Shown: positions 51,642-61,029, numbered from the stretch's first letter. The stretch is DNA of 64,000 nt from Motiliproteus sp036960175 (GCA_036960175.1 JBALWH010000006.1:85719-149718), one strand, 5' to 3'. Numbers and translations: made by a program. Notes: generated from the letters alone by a model not told the origin.

Positions 51642-53108
51642 TTAGTGGCCGAGGCCACCGATACATATATACTTAATTTCAAGATATTCGTCGATACCGT
51701 ATTTTGATCCTTCCCGACCCAGGCCTGATTGCTTAATACCTCCAAAAGGAATGACCTCGCTGGTGATAGCCACTTCGTTGCTGCCAACCATGCCATATTC
51801 CAAGGCTTCACTGACGCGCCAGATACGCCCCATATTCTCGGTAAAGAGATAAGCCGCTAGTCCGTATTCGGTATCGTTGGCCATGGCTATAGCTTCGGCC
51901 TCATCTTTGAAACGGAAAAGCGGTGCCACCGGGCCGAAAATTTCTTCCTTAAATACGCGCATTGAGGTAGTGGCATCGGTCAGTACGGTTGGCTGATAGA
52001 AGCAAGCGCCCAGGTCGGAGGTTTGTCCACCGACAACGGCTTTAGCGCCTTGTTCAATAGCATCATTCACCATGCTACTGACATTGTCCACCGCTCGGGT
52101 ATTGATCAAAGGCCCGATAGTGACGGTATCGTCCTGGCCATTACCGAGGTTAAATTTCTTGACCTCTTCGCTGAATTTTTCTGCGAAACGGTCATAGATA
52201 CCATCCTGTACCAGAATACGGTTGGCGCAGATGCAGGTCTGGCCGGAATTTCGATATTTGGACATCAGTGCCCCGGCGACGGCTCTGTCTAGATCAGCAT
52301 CGTCAAATATCAACACCGGAGCATTACCGCCCAACTCCATGGACACTTTTTTAACGGTATCTGCACATTGTTTAATCAGTAGCTTGCCGACGGCGGTGGA
52401 TCCGGTGAAGGTGACTTTGGCTACCTTTGGGTTTGATGTCATCTCGTTGCCAATCGCTGGAGGATTTTTACCCATAACGATATTGAGCACGCCAGGAGGA
52501 ATGCCAGCGCGATGGGCCAGTTCCACCAATGCCAGCGCTGATAAGGGCGTTTCTTCGGCGGGTTTGACCACGCAGCTACAGCCAGCAGCAAGGGCAGGGC
52601 CTGCTTTGCGGGTGAGCATGGCACTGGGGAAATTCCAGGGAGTGATAGCGGCAACCACACCCACTGGTTGTTTGATGGTCAATAGTCGGCGGTCATTGGC
52701 TACGGTCGGAATCACATCGCCGTAGACGCGTTTCGCTTCTTCGGCAAACCACTCAATAAAAGATGCGCCATAGAGAATTTCGCCACGGGATTCAGCCAGG
52801 GGCTTGCCTTGTTCTACGGTCATGATCATCGCTAGGTCGTCTTGGTTGGCGATGATCAGGTCGTACCATTTACGCAGCAGAGTGCTGCGCGTTTTGGCTG
52901 TCAGCTTGCGCCATTCAGTTTGGGCTTGATGAGCGCTATCGATAGCTTGGCGGGTTTCTACACCAGTGGCACTGGAAACTTTGGTGATTATTTCTCCGGT
53001 GGCGGGGTTTAGGACGTTAAAGGTATCGCCGTCTGCACTGTCCAACCATTGACCATTAATATAGAGCTGGGTTTTTAGCAGAGTAGGGTCTTTAAGAACG
53101 AGACTCAT
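51642..53108 (-). CDS. gabD: NAD(P)-dependent succinate-semialdehyde dehydrogenase
   Basis: A 488-residue aldehyde dehydrogenase of the GabD type. Cofactor motif AAITPWNFPSAML, FTGSTAVGK, the general base Glu in SMELGGNAP and the nucleophile Cys in GQTCICANR are intact; EEIFGPVAPLFRF is a further family block. It oxidises succinate semialdehyde to succinate in GABA degradation, but no GABA transaminase is adjacent. It starts about 200 bases downstream of phzF and probably has its own promoter. Confidence 0.92.
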   Translation of the reverse strand: MSLVLKDPTLLKTQLYINGQWLDSADGDTFNVLNPATGEIITKVSSATGVETRQAIDSAHQAQTEWRKLTAKTRSTLLRKWYDLIIANQDDLAMIMTVEQGKPLAESRGEILYGASFIEWFAEEAKRVYGDVIPTVANDRRLLTIKQPVGVVAAITPWNFPSAMLTRKAGPALAAGCSCVVKPAEETPLSALALVELAHRAGIPPGVLNIVMGKNPPAIGNEMTSNPKVAKVTFTGSTAVGKLLIKQCADTVKKVSMELGGNAPVLIFDDADLDRAVAGALMSKYRNSGQTCICANRILVQDGIYDRFAEKFSEEVKKFNLGNGQDDTVTIGPLINTRAVDNVSSMVNDAIEQGAKAVVGGQTSDLGACFYQPTVLTDATTSMRVFKEEIFGPVAPLFRFKDEAEAIAMANDTEYGLAAYLFTENMGRIWRVSEALEYGMVGSNEVAITSEVIPFGGIKQSGLGREGSKYGIDEYLEIKYICIGGLGH

Positions 53109-53234
53109 AGCATTCTCCGGTTACGTTCACTGATTGGTATTGCAGGAGTCTGACAGTATAGACGTGCAAACATTCCTTATTAGAATTTCAATCGTCCTGC
53201 AGAGAGTATGTAGGGGTTTTAAAAAGGCACCTTA

Positions 53235-53258
53235 GCCGAATAATGGGATTTATTCGGC
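53235..53258 (-). terminator. Hairpin after phzF
   Basis: Perfect nine-base arms GCCGAATAA and TTATTCGGC with a six-base loop lie downstream of phzF on the minus strand; a TTTTT run follows a few bases later. It likely separates phzF from gabD. Confidence 0.55.
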
Positions 53259-53306
53259 ATGATCGCAACCGCAGGAAGCGGATGGTCGGATTATAAGAGA
53301 GACAAC

Positions 53307-54197
53307 CTAGTGGAAAAATCCGCCTTCGCTGACCATCACCGCTTTACCGGCAATATACACTGCAGTGACAGCGCTGTTCTGAAAGCATACGCTGCTGCTT
53401 ATAGAGCTGCTACGGCCCATCTCAACGCCTTGCTCTATGCCCAGTTGCAGGATGCCATCGCCTTGTTGCTGCATACCTAAAGCACCCACCAGCGCTGCGG
53501 CGGCGCTACCGGTTGCCGGATCTTCGGTAATTCCTGCAGCTGGCGCAAACATCCGTGCACGGATATCGGTGTTTTCACCCGGTCGGCAGTAAAGGTAGAT
53601 TTCAGGGGCTATCTGGGTTGAAAGTTTTTCTTCCCAGCTAGAAGAATTTAGCTTTGCCGCAGCTAGGGCCTGCAGATCATTTAGTTCGATCATATGGAAC
53701 GGATAACCGCAGGATGCGATAAAAGGCTGTCTGCGAACCTGCTCTGACCGCAGACCCAGTAGTTCGGAGGCATCTGCTTTGCTTAGGGGAGAGTCAGTGA
53801 CCTGCGGTAGTTGCGCGGTTTTAAATCGTGCCGTTTTTGCCTGCAGGTCAATACTGACTGCAACATCACCGATCCCTTGTTCCAGTATGAGTTGCAACTG
53901 ATGTTTATCGCCGCTGGCAGGGTCCAGCATGCCCAGTCGCTCAAGTAGCAGGGCGGTGCCTACGGTGGGGTGGCCAGCAAAGGGCATCTCTTGGCTGGGT
54001 GTGAAAATCCGCATGGCAAAACGATTGGGGGCTGTGGCCTGGCCGATAAACACGGTTTCCGACAGGTTGAGCTCGCGGGCGATGGATTGCATTAGGCGAC
54101 TGTCCAGTCCTTCCGCATCGGGAAATACCGCCAGCGGGTTGCCAGCAAAGGGCGTGTCAGTAAATACATCTAGGGTGAAATAGCGCAGCGACTGCAT
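53307..54197 (-). CDS. PhzF family isomerase
   Basis: A 296-residue PhzF/YddE-like protein. It begins FTLDVFTDTPFAGNPLAVF with the catalytic Glu E47 in RELNLSETVFIG, then FAGHPTVGTALLLE and EDPATGSAAAALVGALG. PhzF makes a phenazine precursor, but most homologs are of unknown substrate; no phenazine genes are near. It lies downstream of a DMT-type transporter, a pair that, with the divergent MocR gene, looks like one regulon. Confidence 0.88.
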   Translation of the reverse strand: MQSLRYFTLDVFTDTPFAGNPLAVFPDAEGLDSRLMQSIARELNLSETVFIGQATAPNRFAMRIFTPSQEMPFAGHPTVGTALLLERLGMLDPASGDKHQLQLILEQGIGDVAVSIDLQAKTARFKTAQLPQVTDSPLSKADASELLGLRSEQVRRQPFIASCGYPFHMIELNDLQALAAAKLNSSSWEEKLSTQIAPEIYLYCRPGENTDIRARMFAPAAGITEDPATGSAAAALVGALGMQQQGDGILQLGIEQGVEMGRSSSISSSVCFQNSAVTAVYIAGKAVMVSEGGFFH

Positions 54198-54250
54198 AAC
54201 TCTGTCCTTGTGTTGGTTTTTGTGGTGGACGATGTCTATTCAATATCAGC

Positions 54251-55174
54251 TTATGAATGCTTGTTTCGGGCGCGGTTGCCAATGGTTACGAGGGCCAATA
54301 CTAAGGCTCCGCAGAAGAGAGCCCCGGAATCGATATATTCATTCAGTAGCAGCGCCGATGCGACTATTGTCATAAAGGGTTGCAGCAGTTGTACCTGGCT
54401 GATGCGGCTGATTCCGCCCAACACTAAGGCTTTGTTCCAGGCGAAAAACCCTAATAGCTGGCTGATTAGTGCCAGATATAACAACGCCATCCAAGTGCTT
54501 GGCTGTAAGGTCTCAATGGACGGAGGTTGCAACAATAGTGTCATTGGCAGGGTGATTGGCATACTCAGTACCAGCGCCCAGCAAATCACTTGCCAGCCTC
54601 CCAGTTGTGCTGATAAACGACCGCCAAGGGCATAGCCCCAAGCGGCTGAAATGACGGCGAAAATTAGCCAGCTATCACCCGTTCCCCATTGGCTGGCGTC
54701 GCCTGCGCTGGCATATAGGATGACCACGAGTGCCGCTAGTAAACCGCAGACCCAGAACAGCAGGCGGTTACGCTCATGATTAATATAGCAGCCGCAAGCC
54801 GCAGTCATTAGCGGCAAGATTCCCAGCATAATGCCGCCATGAGATGCGGGGACGGTTTCCATACCCATAGCAGAACATAACGGAAAACCCAGAACGACGC
54901 CTCCCGCTACTATTAGCAATTGGCGCAATTGACCGCGACTGGGAATCTTGCAGCGCACTGTGTAAAGGGCGCCAGCGGCCAGCAAACCGGCGATCGCGGA
55001 GCGACTGAATCCTACAAACCATGGGTTCAGCTGCTGTAGGGCGATGGTTGTCACTGGCAGTGTCAGACTAAAAGCAGTAACGGCTAGTAGCCCGAGTAGC
55101 AGTCCCATGCGCATGTTTGAGCTGTCGGGGCTGGTGCGGCTGCGGCTGTTCTCGTGGATTGGTAAGCTGTTCAT
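54251..55174 (-). CDS. EamA / DMT-family transporter
   Basis: A 307-residue protein with about ten hydrophobic segments in two EamA repeats (LLGLLAVTAFSLTLPVTTIA, QLNPWFVGFSRSAIAGLLAA and, in the second, AVISAAWGYALGGR, QLLQPFMTIVASALLLNE). Members export amino acids or metabolites. It is flanked by phzF downstream and DUF1127 upstream on the same strand and sits opposite a MocR regulator. Substrate unknown. Confidence 0.9.
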   Translation of the reverse strand: MNSLPIHENSRSRTSPDSSNMRMGLLLGLLAVTAFSLTLPVTTIALQQLNPWFVGFSRSAIAGLLAAGALYTVRCKIPSRGQLRQLLIVAGGVVLGFPLCSAMGMETVPASHGGIMLGILPLMTAACGCYINHERNRLLFWVCGLLAALVVILYASAGDASQWGTGDSWLIFAVISAAWGYALGGRLSAQLGGWQVICWALVLSMPITLPMTLLLQPPSIETLQPSTWMALLYLALISQLLGFFAWNKALVLGGISRISQVQLLQPFMTIVASALLLNEYIDSGALFCGALVLALVTIGNRARNKHS

Positions 55175-55211
55175 CGGCCTATGCTCTGTGGTTTTGGATA
55201 GGGTCTAGCTA

Positions 55212-55439
55212 TTAATCACACCAAAAATGTTTGGCTGCTTCTAGGCGTGCTTCATGGCGGGAAACTCCAATATCCTTTAATAGGTGTTCCTCTAATTGCA
55301 GTAGCTGTTTACGGCTGCGGTGACGACGTAACAGTCGTTGCAGGAGAGCCAATAGGCGGCGGATTAATTCGATACTGAGCATGTTGTTTCCTCCCGGTCT
55401 TAATAAACGTTCAATCCATCGTGGAGCTATGGTGGTCAT
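55212..55439 (-). CDS. DUF1127 small protein
   Basis: A 75-residue basic protein whose C-terminal half is the DUF1127 motif: RSRKQLLQLEEHLLKDIGVSR. Proteins with it are small, often stress- or phosphate/C-N metabolism related RNA-associated factors. It begins a minus-strand run (DUF1127, DMT transporter, phzF), divergent from the MocR gene; the operators between them may control both. Confidence 0.8.
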   Translation of the reverse strand: MTTIAPRWIERLLRPGGNNMLSIELIRRLLALLQRLLRRHRSRKQLLQLEEHLLKDIGVSRHEARLEAAKHFWCD

Positions 55440-55463
55440 TGGAGAAAAAGTTTAAGCTTATTT

Positions 55464-55532
55464 CTGTAAGCGTTACAGATTCAAATATGTTTTATCTAAA
55501 GCATTACAGATCGAGAGTTTCGTGACTGTAAT
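55464..55532. promoter_or_regulatory. TTACAG/CTGTAA operator cluster
   Basis: CTGTAAgcgTTACAG at 55464-55478 is a palindrome, extended to 17 bases with its flanking T/A. A third half-site TTACAG lies at 55504-55509 and a fourth CTGTAA at 55526-55531. The same-oriented TTACAG sites start 31 bases apart, about three helical turns. All lie between the divergent DUF1127 and MocR genes and are probable binding sites for the MocR protein. Confidence 0.6.
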
Positions 55533-55584
55533 GTTCGTTTTTTCAGGATCTGTGTTGTTTTTTATTCTGTACTGGTGGTCTGTC

Positions 55585-57012
55585 ATGAAACTGTATGAAC
55601 AGCTGTGTAACGAGCTCAGTAGCCGTATTCAACAAGGCTATTATCAGGCAGGGGATAAGCTGCCTTCCATTCGTATGATGAGTCAGGAGCACGGAGTCAG
55701 TATTTCCACGGTGCAGGAGGCCTACCGTCTGCTGGAGGCTAATGGGCTGGCAGAGTCCCGGCCCAAATCGGGCTATTACGTGCAGCGAAAAACAGCGTCA
55801 CCGACCTTGCCCGAAATCAGCCGTCCAGTGCAAAGACCATTAGAAGTGTCACAGTGGGAGCTGGTGCTGGAACTGTTAGACAGCCATGAGCGAGAAGGGC
55901 TGGTCGCCTTGGGAAGGGGCATGCCCGATGTCAGTGCCACGACTCTTAAACCCTTACTGAAAATCCTGTCAGACCTTAATCGTCACAGTGATCTGCGCAG
56001 CCTGTCCTATGATAATTTGCGCGGCTCTGATGAGCTGCGATTGCAGATCGCACGGCTTTGCGTCGACTCTGGCTGTCGTTTGCATCCAGATGATATTGTC
56101 GTTACCACCGGCTGCCAGGAGGCGCTTTCCTGCAGTATGCGGGTGGTTACCCAGCCCGGCGATGTGGTAGCGGTAGATTCTCCCAGTTTTTATGGTTCGA
56201 TGCAGACCATCAAAGCCCTGGGCCTGAAAGCGTTAGAGATACCGACCCATCCGGAAACCGGGGTTAGTCTGGAGGCACTGGAGCTGGCCCTGGAGCAGTG
56301 GCCGGTGAAGGCCATTCAGGTAACACCGATCTGCAATAATCCGTTGGGTTACACCATGCCCGACGATCGCAAGCAGCGCTTGCTTGCCTTGGCGCAGCAG
56401 TATGATCTGCCCATTATCGAAGACGACATCTACGGCGATCTGGCCTATCAATATCCACGCCCGAGAACGATCAAATCTTACGATGATGATGGCCGAGTAA
56501 TGCTTTGTTCCTCCGTTTCCAAAACCTTAGCGCCGGGGTTGCGGGTTGGCTGGGTGGCCCCCGGTCGTTATGGCGATCTGTTGTTGCACATGAAATATGT
56601 TTCCACTGCCAGCACCGCCACTTTGCCGCAACGGGCGGTCGCGGAGTTTATTGCCCAAGGGGGATACGAAAGGCATCTGCGCAAGATGAGAGCCCAGTAT
56701 CAACGCGGTCGGGACCGCATGATCGAATGGATCGAGCGTTATTTTCCTACCGCTACCCGAATTAGTTACCCGCAGGGCGGTTTCCTGCTATGGGTGGAGC
56801 TGCCGGAAGGGTTTGATTCAGTAAAATTGAATAAAAAACTGCTGCAGCTGGGCATCGGTATCGCCCCTGGGGTGCTATTTTCAGCTTCTGGGAAATACCG
56901 TAATTGCTTTCGCATTAATTACACCGACGTTGCTGGTGATGAAGTCCAGAGTGCCGTCAAAATTATCGGCGAGCAGGCCGCCAAAATGCTTAAAGAGAGT
57001 TCGCCTCAATAG
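55585..57012 (+). CDS. MocR-type transcription regulator (GntR-aminotransferase)
   Basis: A 475-residue regulator. Start at ATG 55585 (MKLYEQLCNELSSRIQQG). Residues 1-70 are a GntR winged helix (AGDKLPSIRMMSQEHGVSIS and VQEAYRLLEANGLAESRPK-type text), followed by a fold-type I aminotransferase domain: TTGCQEALSCS, DSPSFYGSMQ, NPLGYTMPDDR, EDDIYGDL and the PLP lysine in SSVSKTLAPGLRVG. Closest in style to YdcR-type proteins. Such regulators often control divergent transporter or PLP-metabolism genes; here the likely targets are DUF1127/DMT/phzF. Confidence 0.92.
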   Translation: MKLYEQLCNELSSRIQQGYYQAGDKLPSIRMMSQEHGVSISTVQEAYRLLEANGLAESRPKSGYYVQRKTASPTLPEISRPVQRPLEVSQWELVLELLDSHEREGLVALGRGMPDVSATTLKPLLKILSDLNRHSDLRSLSYDNLRGSDELRLQIARLCVDSGCRLHPDDIVVTTGCQEALSCSMRVVTQPGDVVAVDSPSFYGSMQTIKALGLKALEIPTHPETGVSLEALELALEQWPVKAIQVTPICNNPLGYTMPDDRKQRLLALAQQYDLPIIEDDIYGDLAYQYPRPRTIKSYDDDGRVMLCSSVSKTLAPGLRVGWVAPGRYGDLLLHMKYVSTASTATLPQRAVAEFIAQGGYERHLRKMRAQYQRGRDRMIEWIERYFPTATRISYPQGGFLLWVELPEGFDSVKLNKKLLQLGIGIAPGVLFSASGKYRNCFRINYTDVAGDEVQSAVKIIGEQAAKMLKESSPQ

Positions 57013-57083
57013 CTGTTTTTACAAGGTCGCGGGCGAAGAGTATACGGCGTGCCTCACATCCCTGTTACGCAAGTTTTTGCGAA

Positions 57084-57737
57084 CTATAGAATGATTTTAA
57101 GTGTGGAAGCAGGGTTTGCCCTTATCGCGCTTATGAGCGGTGAAGGCGGTTTTCTCTGATCTGGCTGGGGTTCTGCTTCGGCCCACACTAAATATCTTAA
57201 AGGCCCTCCTGGCTCAATGCTGTCAAAGGGATAGCAGGTGACCAGCAGTAAGCCATAGTCCTCCTCAGGAGCGATAATGCCGCCTTGGCGGGAATCGATA
57301 ATGCGTGCTTCTCGCACCCGATAAAGCAGTTCTCGGTCGAGGGTTTGCAGGCGCAACTTCATATTGGTTTTCAGATCCCGCATAAAGGAAAAGTGGGTAT
57401 CCCGATGGCCGCTGATAACCGTGGTACCAAGCTCCCCGGGTGCAACGCTATCGTTACTTTGGCCAGGGCCAAAGGCCAGAGTGCGGCCGCTATCACCCTG
57501 CAGCACAATCATATTGATGGCTAACTCCGGCACCTCTAGCCGGGCAGTGGCGTGGGTGTCTGCCCAGGGCCAGGGTTTGATCACTTCAGCATTGCCGTTG
57601 TGATGCTGCAGCTGCATTTGACTCCAGCTTTGTTCCAGCAGCCGCTGGGCCAGCAAGGCTTTCGCCCAGATCCAGCCACCGCTGGCCAGCTGCCAACCAC
57701 CGGCAATTACCATCACTAGTACTAGTATCCTAATCAT
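57084..57737 (-). CDS. Class GN sortase
   Basis: A 217-residue sortase of the Gram-negative class. An N-terminal membrane anchor (about 1-20) is followed by the catalytic domain with H111 in VISGHRDTHFSFM, nucleophile C168 in LLLVTCYPFDSIEPGG and R181 in GPLRYLVWA, the full His/Cys/Arg set. The gene lies 14 bases after its target gene. Sortases of this class cleave and transfer a C-terminal sorting signal of the partner in marine proteobacteria. Confidence 0.93.
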   Translation of the reverse strand: MIRILVLVMVIAGGWQLASGGWIWAKALLAQRLLEQSWSQMQLQHHNGNAEVIKPWPWADTHATARLEVPELAINMIVLQGDSGRTLAFGPGQSNDSVAPGELGTTVISGHRDTHFSFMRDLKTNMKLRLQTLDRELLYRVREARIIDSRQGGIIAPEEDYGLLLVTCYPFDSIEPGGPLRYLVWAEAEPQPDQRKPPSPLISAIRANPASTLKIIL

Positions 57738-57751
57738 TTTTAAACCTCTGC

Positions 57752-59941
57752 TCAGAAACTATGGGTGGCTAACTGAGTTTTCTTTGATCTACGGCCAAAC
57801 CAGAGCAGCAGTAGGGCCAGAACCAGCATTATTAGTCCGTTGATTATCAGCTGGGCTGCGGGCGTCGCCGTGTTGGCAGTGCCGAAAACTTTGCGGTGGC
57901 TCCAGCCTTTGGGAAGCTCGGTTTTTTCGGCCCGTGTTTTTAAGGATTCAGAAGCAGGGCGAACCGGCGTGACATCCACTGCGACTAAGCTGGTGAACTT
58001 GGATACCAGGTGATGGAATAGCGCGGTATCCACTATATTTTGTTGTATTTCCTGGCGCAGCTGTGGGTCCTTTTTCAGTCGGTAATCATCCGTCAGCGAG
58101 GCGATTTTTGAGCGTCCCCATAACACTGATACCGCGGGGTTCTCCATACTCGTTTGCAGCTTGAAGCGCTGCTGCCAGCGTCTTTCTCCCAAGTAGCCGG
58201 TAATATCCAGATGCTTTGGCATGTTCTCTGCCCGGAAGCTAAGTAGCAACGGCTCACCGCGATAGAGGTCAGGGATTTTCTCTGGATACATTTGTAGGGG
58301 TTCAATGCTATTGATCTGAATGTCGGTCAACTGTGGTGAAGATAGTTTGGTGAGCAGAATGTCCATTTTCTGCTGCACCTCGCGGGTATCGCCGATATAG
58401 GTGAAAGTGCCTTTGCCCATCTGCGCGGCTTTACTCATAAAATGACTGTTTGGGGCGGAACCGATACTCACGGTATAGAGCCTCTGTTTGCCCAACTGTG
58501 ATTGGATTAGCCGAAACAAAGCGTCTTCGTTGCCCACTGCACCATCGGTAATAAACAGAATTTGTTCGACATAGCCTTGCTGTGGCGGTTGGCTCAGGGC
58601 CTGGCTGATGGCGGATGCCATCTCGGTGCCGCCGTTGGCATCTAAGCTGGCAACAAAGGCTCGCGCTCGCTGGCGGTTGTTGTTGGTTGCCAGCACTGGT
58701 TGCGGATAAAGACTGGAAGTACGGTTGTTGAAAACAATGACGTTAAACAGGTCATCTGTTTGCAGTCGGTCGATGGCTTGCTGCAGACTTAGTTTTGCCT
58801 GGCCGATGGAGTCACCGTGCATGGAGCCGGAAATATCTAGTACCAAGGTCATTGATTTAGGTAAAGATTGGTTGGGTTTTTCAACGGTGGGGGGCAGCAC
58901 CATCAGCAAACCATATTGCTGGTTTGCGATACGGTGAGACAGTAACGCAGCCTGGGGCAGTTCGCTGGATTTCGGGGTCCATACCAGCTCAAAGTCGCGG
59001 TTGGCTGCAACCTCCGTATCGGTCAGACGTATATGAGCTTCAGTGCTGGAGGGTTGCTGGATGTCCACCGAGTGGTAGCTGCTCATCACCTGTTGCAGGG
59101 TGAAGCCTGCTTTCAGAATGGCGTTGATACTGACGCGGTTACGGAGCTTTTCACCCGGTGAAACCACCAGTGGAGTGATCAGTGACGCGTCAGGAACCTG
59201 ATCGGTTGCAGCGGCCCAGCCAAAGGCATTGCCGCCTAGTGGTTGATATTGGGTCTGGCTGCTGGCTGCAGCGCTACTTGCCGGACTGTTGTGGTTTTGC
59301 TGATCCGAGTTGATGTCGGGGGGGGCGTCGGATGGGAGATCACCATGGTTAGTTAGCAGTGGCAGTTTTGGCAGGTTAGGAGGGCTGCCAGGAATATATC
59401 GGGGTGCCACTACCATGGGGAAGCGCAGTTTGAACTGGCCATTGTCGTAGCGGGCCTGCTGCTGGTATTCGATCTCAATGACAATGCTGTCACCAGGACC
59501 AATGTTGGCGACAGATGTGGTGAAAATATTGGGGCGCTGCTGTTCAATCAGGCTGGCACGACGGCCGCTTTGCTTGGCTTTTTCATAGGTTTTTCGGGCC
59601 TGCTCACGCTCTTTGATTTGACCTTCAATAATGCGTTCGCCAATTTTCATACGCAGCTGGTCCACCGCCGAATTTTCCGGTAGGGGGTAGGTGTAAATCC
59701 CTTCGGCCCATTCTGTGCTTTGGTTATGGAAAGTCTGGATAACCCGAGTGCGGACCAGCATGCCGGTAATGTCGAAATGTACATCGGTATGCTGCAGCAG
59801 TGCTTGCCGCCCAGCGCCGTTGTCGCTGCGCAGCTCCAGCCTGGCCTGTTCTTTGAGGTCATCGCTAACCCTTTCGGTGGAAAATGCCAGAGAACTGGTC
59901 CAGCACAGCAGTATTGCTAGCATCCATCTAACGGTTGTCAT
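57752..59941 (-). CDS. Marine proteobacterial sortase target (VIT/vWA protein)
   Basis: A 729-residue surface protein. A signal peptide (about 1-21) precedes a VIT domain (about 35-175), an Asn/Ser/Ala-rich spacer, and a von Willebrand A domain (about 345-520) with the MIDAS motif DISGSMHGDS and FITDGAVGNED. The C-terminus is a sorting-type tail: a hydrophobic helix (about 697-716) and basic end GRRSKK. No textbook LPXTG is seen; LPKGW near 676 and TATPA near 691 are the only candidates. It is followed by the sortase gene and preceded by a small gene overlapping its start by 14 bases. Confidence 0.92.
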   Translation of the reverse strand: MTTVRWMLAILLCWTSSLAFSTERVSDDLKEQARLELRSDNGAGRQALLQHTDVHFDITGMLVRTRVIQTFHNQSTEWAEGIYTYPLPENSAVDQLRMKIGERIIEGQIKEREQARKTYEKAKQSGRRASLIEQQRPNIFTTSVANIGPGDSIVIEIEYQQQARYDNGQFKLRFPMVVAPRYIPGSPPNLPKLPLLTNHGDLPSDAPPDINSDQQNHNSPASSAAASSQTQYQPLGGNAFGWAAATDQVPDASLITPLVVSPGEKLRNRVSINAILKAGFTLQQVMSSYHSVDIQQPSSTEAHIRLTDTEVAANRDFELVWTPKSSELPQAALLSHRIANQQYGLLMVLPPTVEKPNQSLPKSMTLVLDISGSMHGDSIGQAKLSLQQAIDRLQTDDLFNVIVFNNRTSSLYPQPVLATNNNRQRARAFVASLDANGGTEMASAISQALSQPPQQGYVEQILFITDGAVGNEDALFRLIQSQLGKQRLYTVSIGSAPNSHFMSKAAQMGKGTFTYIGDTREVQQKMDILLTKLSSPQLTDIQINSIEPLQMYPEKIPDLYRGEPLLLSFRAENMPKHLDITGYLGERRWQQRFKLQTSMENPAVSVLWGRSKIASLTDDYRLKKDPQLRQEIQQNIVDTALFHHLVSKFTSLVAVDVTPVRPASESLKTRAEKTELPKGWSHRKVFGTANTATPAAQLIINGLIMLVLALLLLWFGRRSKKTQLATHSF

Positions 59942-60149
59942 GACGATTCCTCCCTGAGTGGTTACGCTGTTTCAGCTTGCAGGGTTGTTTGTGTATAGAT
60001 CGGATGTGAATAAAGTCCGGGTTGTAGGGCACCAATCGATAGCGCTTCATATCGCTGTCGCTGAATAGTTCATCATCACTAACGCTGAAAATAGCTTCAC
60101 TGCTGCCGTTGAATAGCTGCTCATCAGTGACAGGAATAAAATATTTCAT
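59928..60149 (-). CDS. Small protein of the sortase operon, unassigned
   Basis: A 73-residue protein I do not recognise, started at ATG 60149 with GGAG seven bases upstream. The first half is acidic (MKYFIPVTDEQLFNGSSEAI, then FSVSDDELFSDSD), the end basic (KQRNHSGRNRHDNR). Its stop overlaps the sortase target start by 14 bases, and pdsO lies 11 bases upstream, which argues that it is real and co-translated. No signal peptide. Confidence 0.55.
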   Translation of the reverse strand: MKYFIPVTDEQLFNGSSEAIFSVSDDELFSDSDMKRYRLVPYNPDFIHIRSIHKQPCKLKQRNHSGRNRHDNR

Positions 60150-60160
60150 TGTCGTCTCCG

Positions 60161-60901
60161 TTATTGTTGTTTCTGAGAGTCGATCAGGAAGCGGATTTCT
60201 ACCCGGCGGTCAAAGGGTAAAAGGCCGTTATGCTGACGTGACAGGGCCGTACTTTCTCCGAGTACTTCAGTGCAGATTCGCTGCGGGTCCAGTCCATGGT
60301 CAACTAGCAGAGCGGTCAGTGCGTTGACTCGTGCTTTTGCCAGGGTTTGGTTGTATGGGTCGCTGCCACGGTGGTCAGCAAAGCCGGTAAGGCGAAGGTG
60401 CAGGCCGTCTAAATTGTTGAGTTTGCTGGCCAGTTGCTGCAGGCGAGGGTAATAGTGGGGTTCGACCACTGCGCTATTGGTCTGGAAATGGATGTCCAGC
60501 AGCAGAGACTGCAGTAGTTGCTGTAGCTGGCTAATGTTGCTTTTGCTTTGCTGCAGCGATTGGCGGTTGCTGTTCAACTCTCGCTGGCTGCGTTCAAGGT
60601 CCTCATGTTTTTTGGTGGTAGCCTGTTTCTCGCTCTGGTAGGCGTCTTCCATCCCCTCACCCCAACCGGCGATGCTGCCGATGCCGGATCCGGCGATAGT
60701 GCCCACCGGGCCTGCTAACAAGGTGCCCAGTAGTGCACCGATGCCAATGCCCTTGAGTTGTTTTTGTTTAGCTTGCTGGGGGGCTTCCCGCTCCGACAGT
60801 AATCTATCGTGATCAGCGGCCTGTGCTGGCAATATCGTTGTGGTCAGCGTTGCACTAAGTAATGCAATGGTGGCGATGGTCTTCATTCTGGGTAACCTCA
60901 T
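60161..60901 (-). CDS. pdsO: Sortase-associated OmpA-like protein PdsO
   Basis: A 246-residue secreted protein with signal peptide (1-28), a Gly-rich zipper (GIGIGALLGTLLAGPVGTIA), a coiled coil (about 80-125) and a C-terminal OmpA domain (TGFADHRGSDPYNQTLAKAR and VEIRFL). This matches PdsO of the proteobacterial sortase system. It heads a minus-strand operon pdsO - small protein - target - sortase. The usual partner genes for a kinase and regulator are not next to it. Confidence 0.9.
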   Translation of the reverse strand: MRLPRMKTIATIALLSATLTTTILPAQAADHDRLLSEREAPQQAKQKQLKGIGIGALLGTLLAGPVGTIAGSGIGSIAGWGEGMEDAYQSEKQATTKKHEDLERSQRELNSNRQSLQQSKSNISQLQQLLQSLLLDIHFQTNSAVVEPHYYPRLQQLASKLNNLDGLHLRLTGFADHRGSDPYNQTLAKARVNALTALLVDHGLDPQRICTEVLGESTALSRQHNGLLPFDRRVEIRFLIDSQKQQ

Positions 60902-61029
60902 CAGCTTGTTGATGAGTTCATTACACCAGTGATCGCGCCTCAGTGATTGGAGCTAGAAGGGAGAGATAATGGAGAAAAAATGGAGCTGAGCAGCAATTGC
61001 GAATGAGTCACTGTAAATTGCTCGGCATA

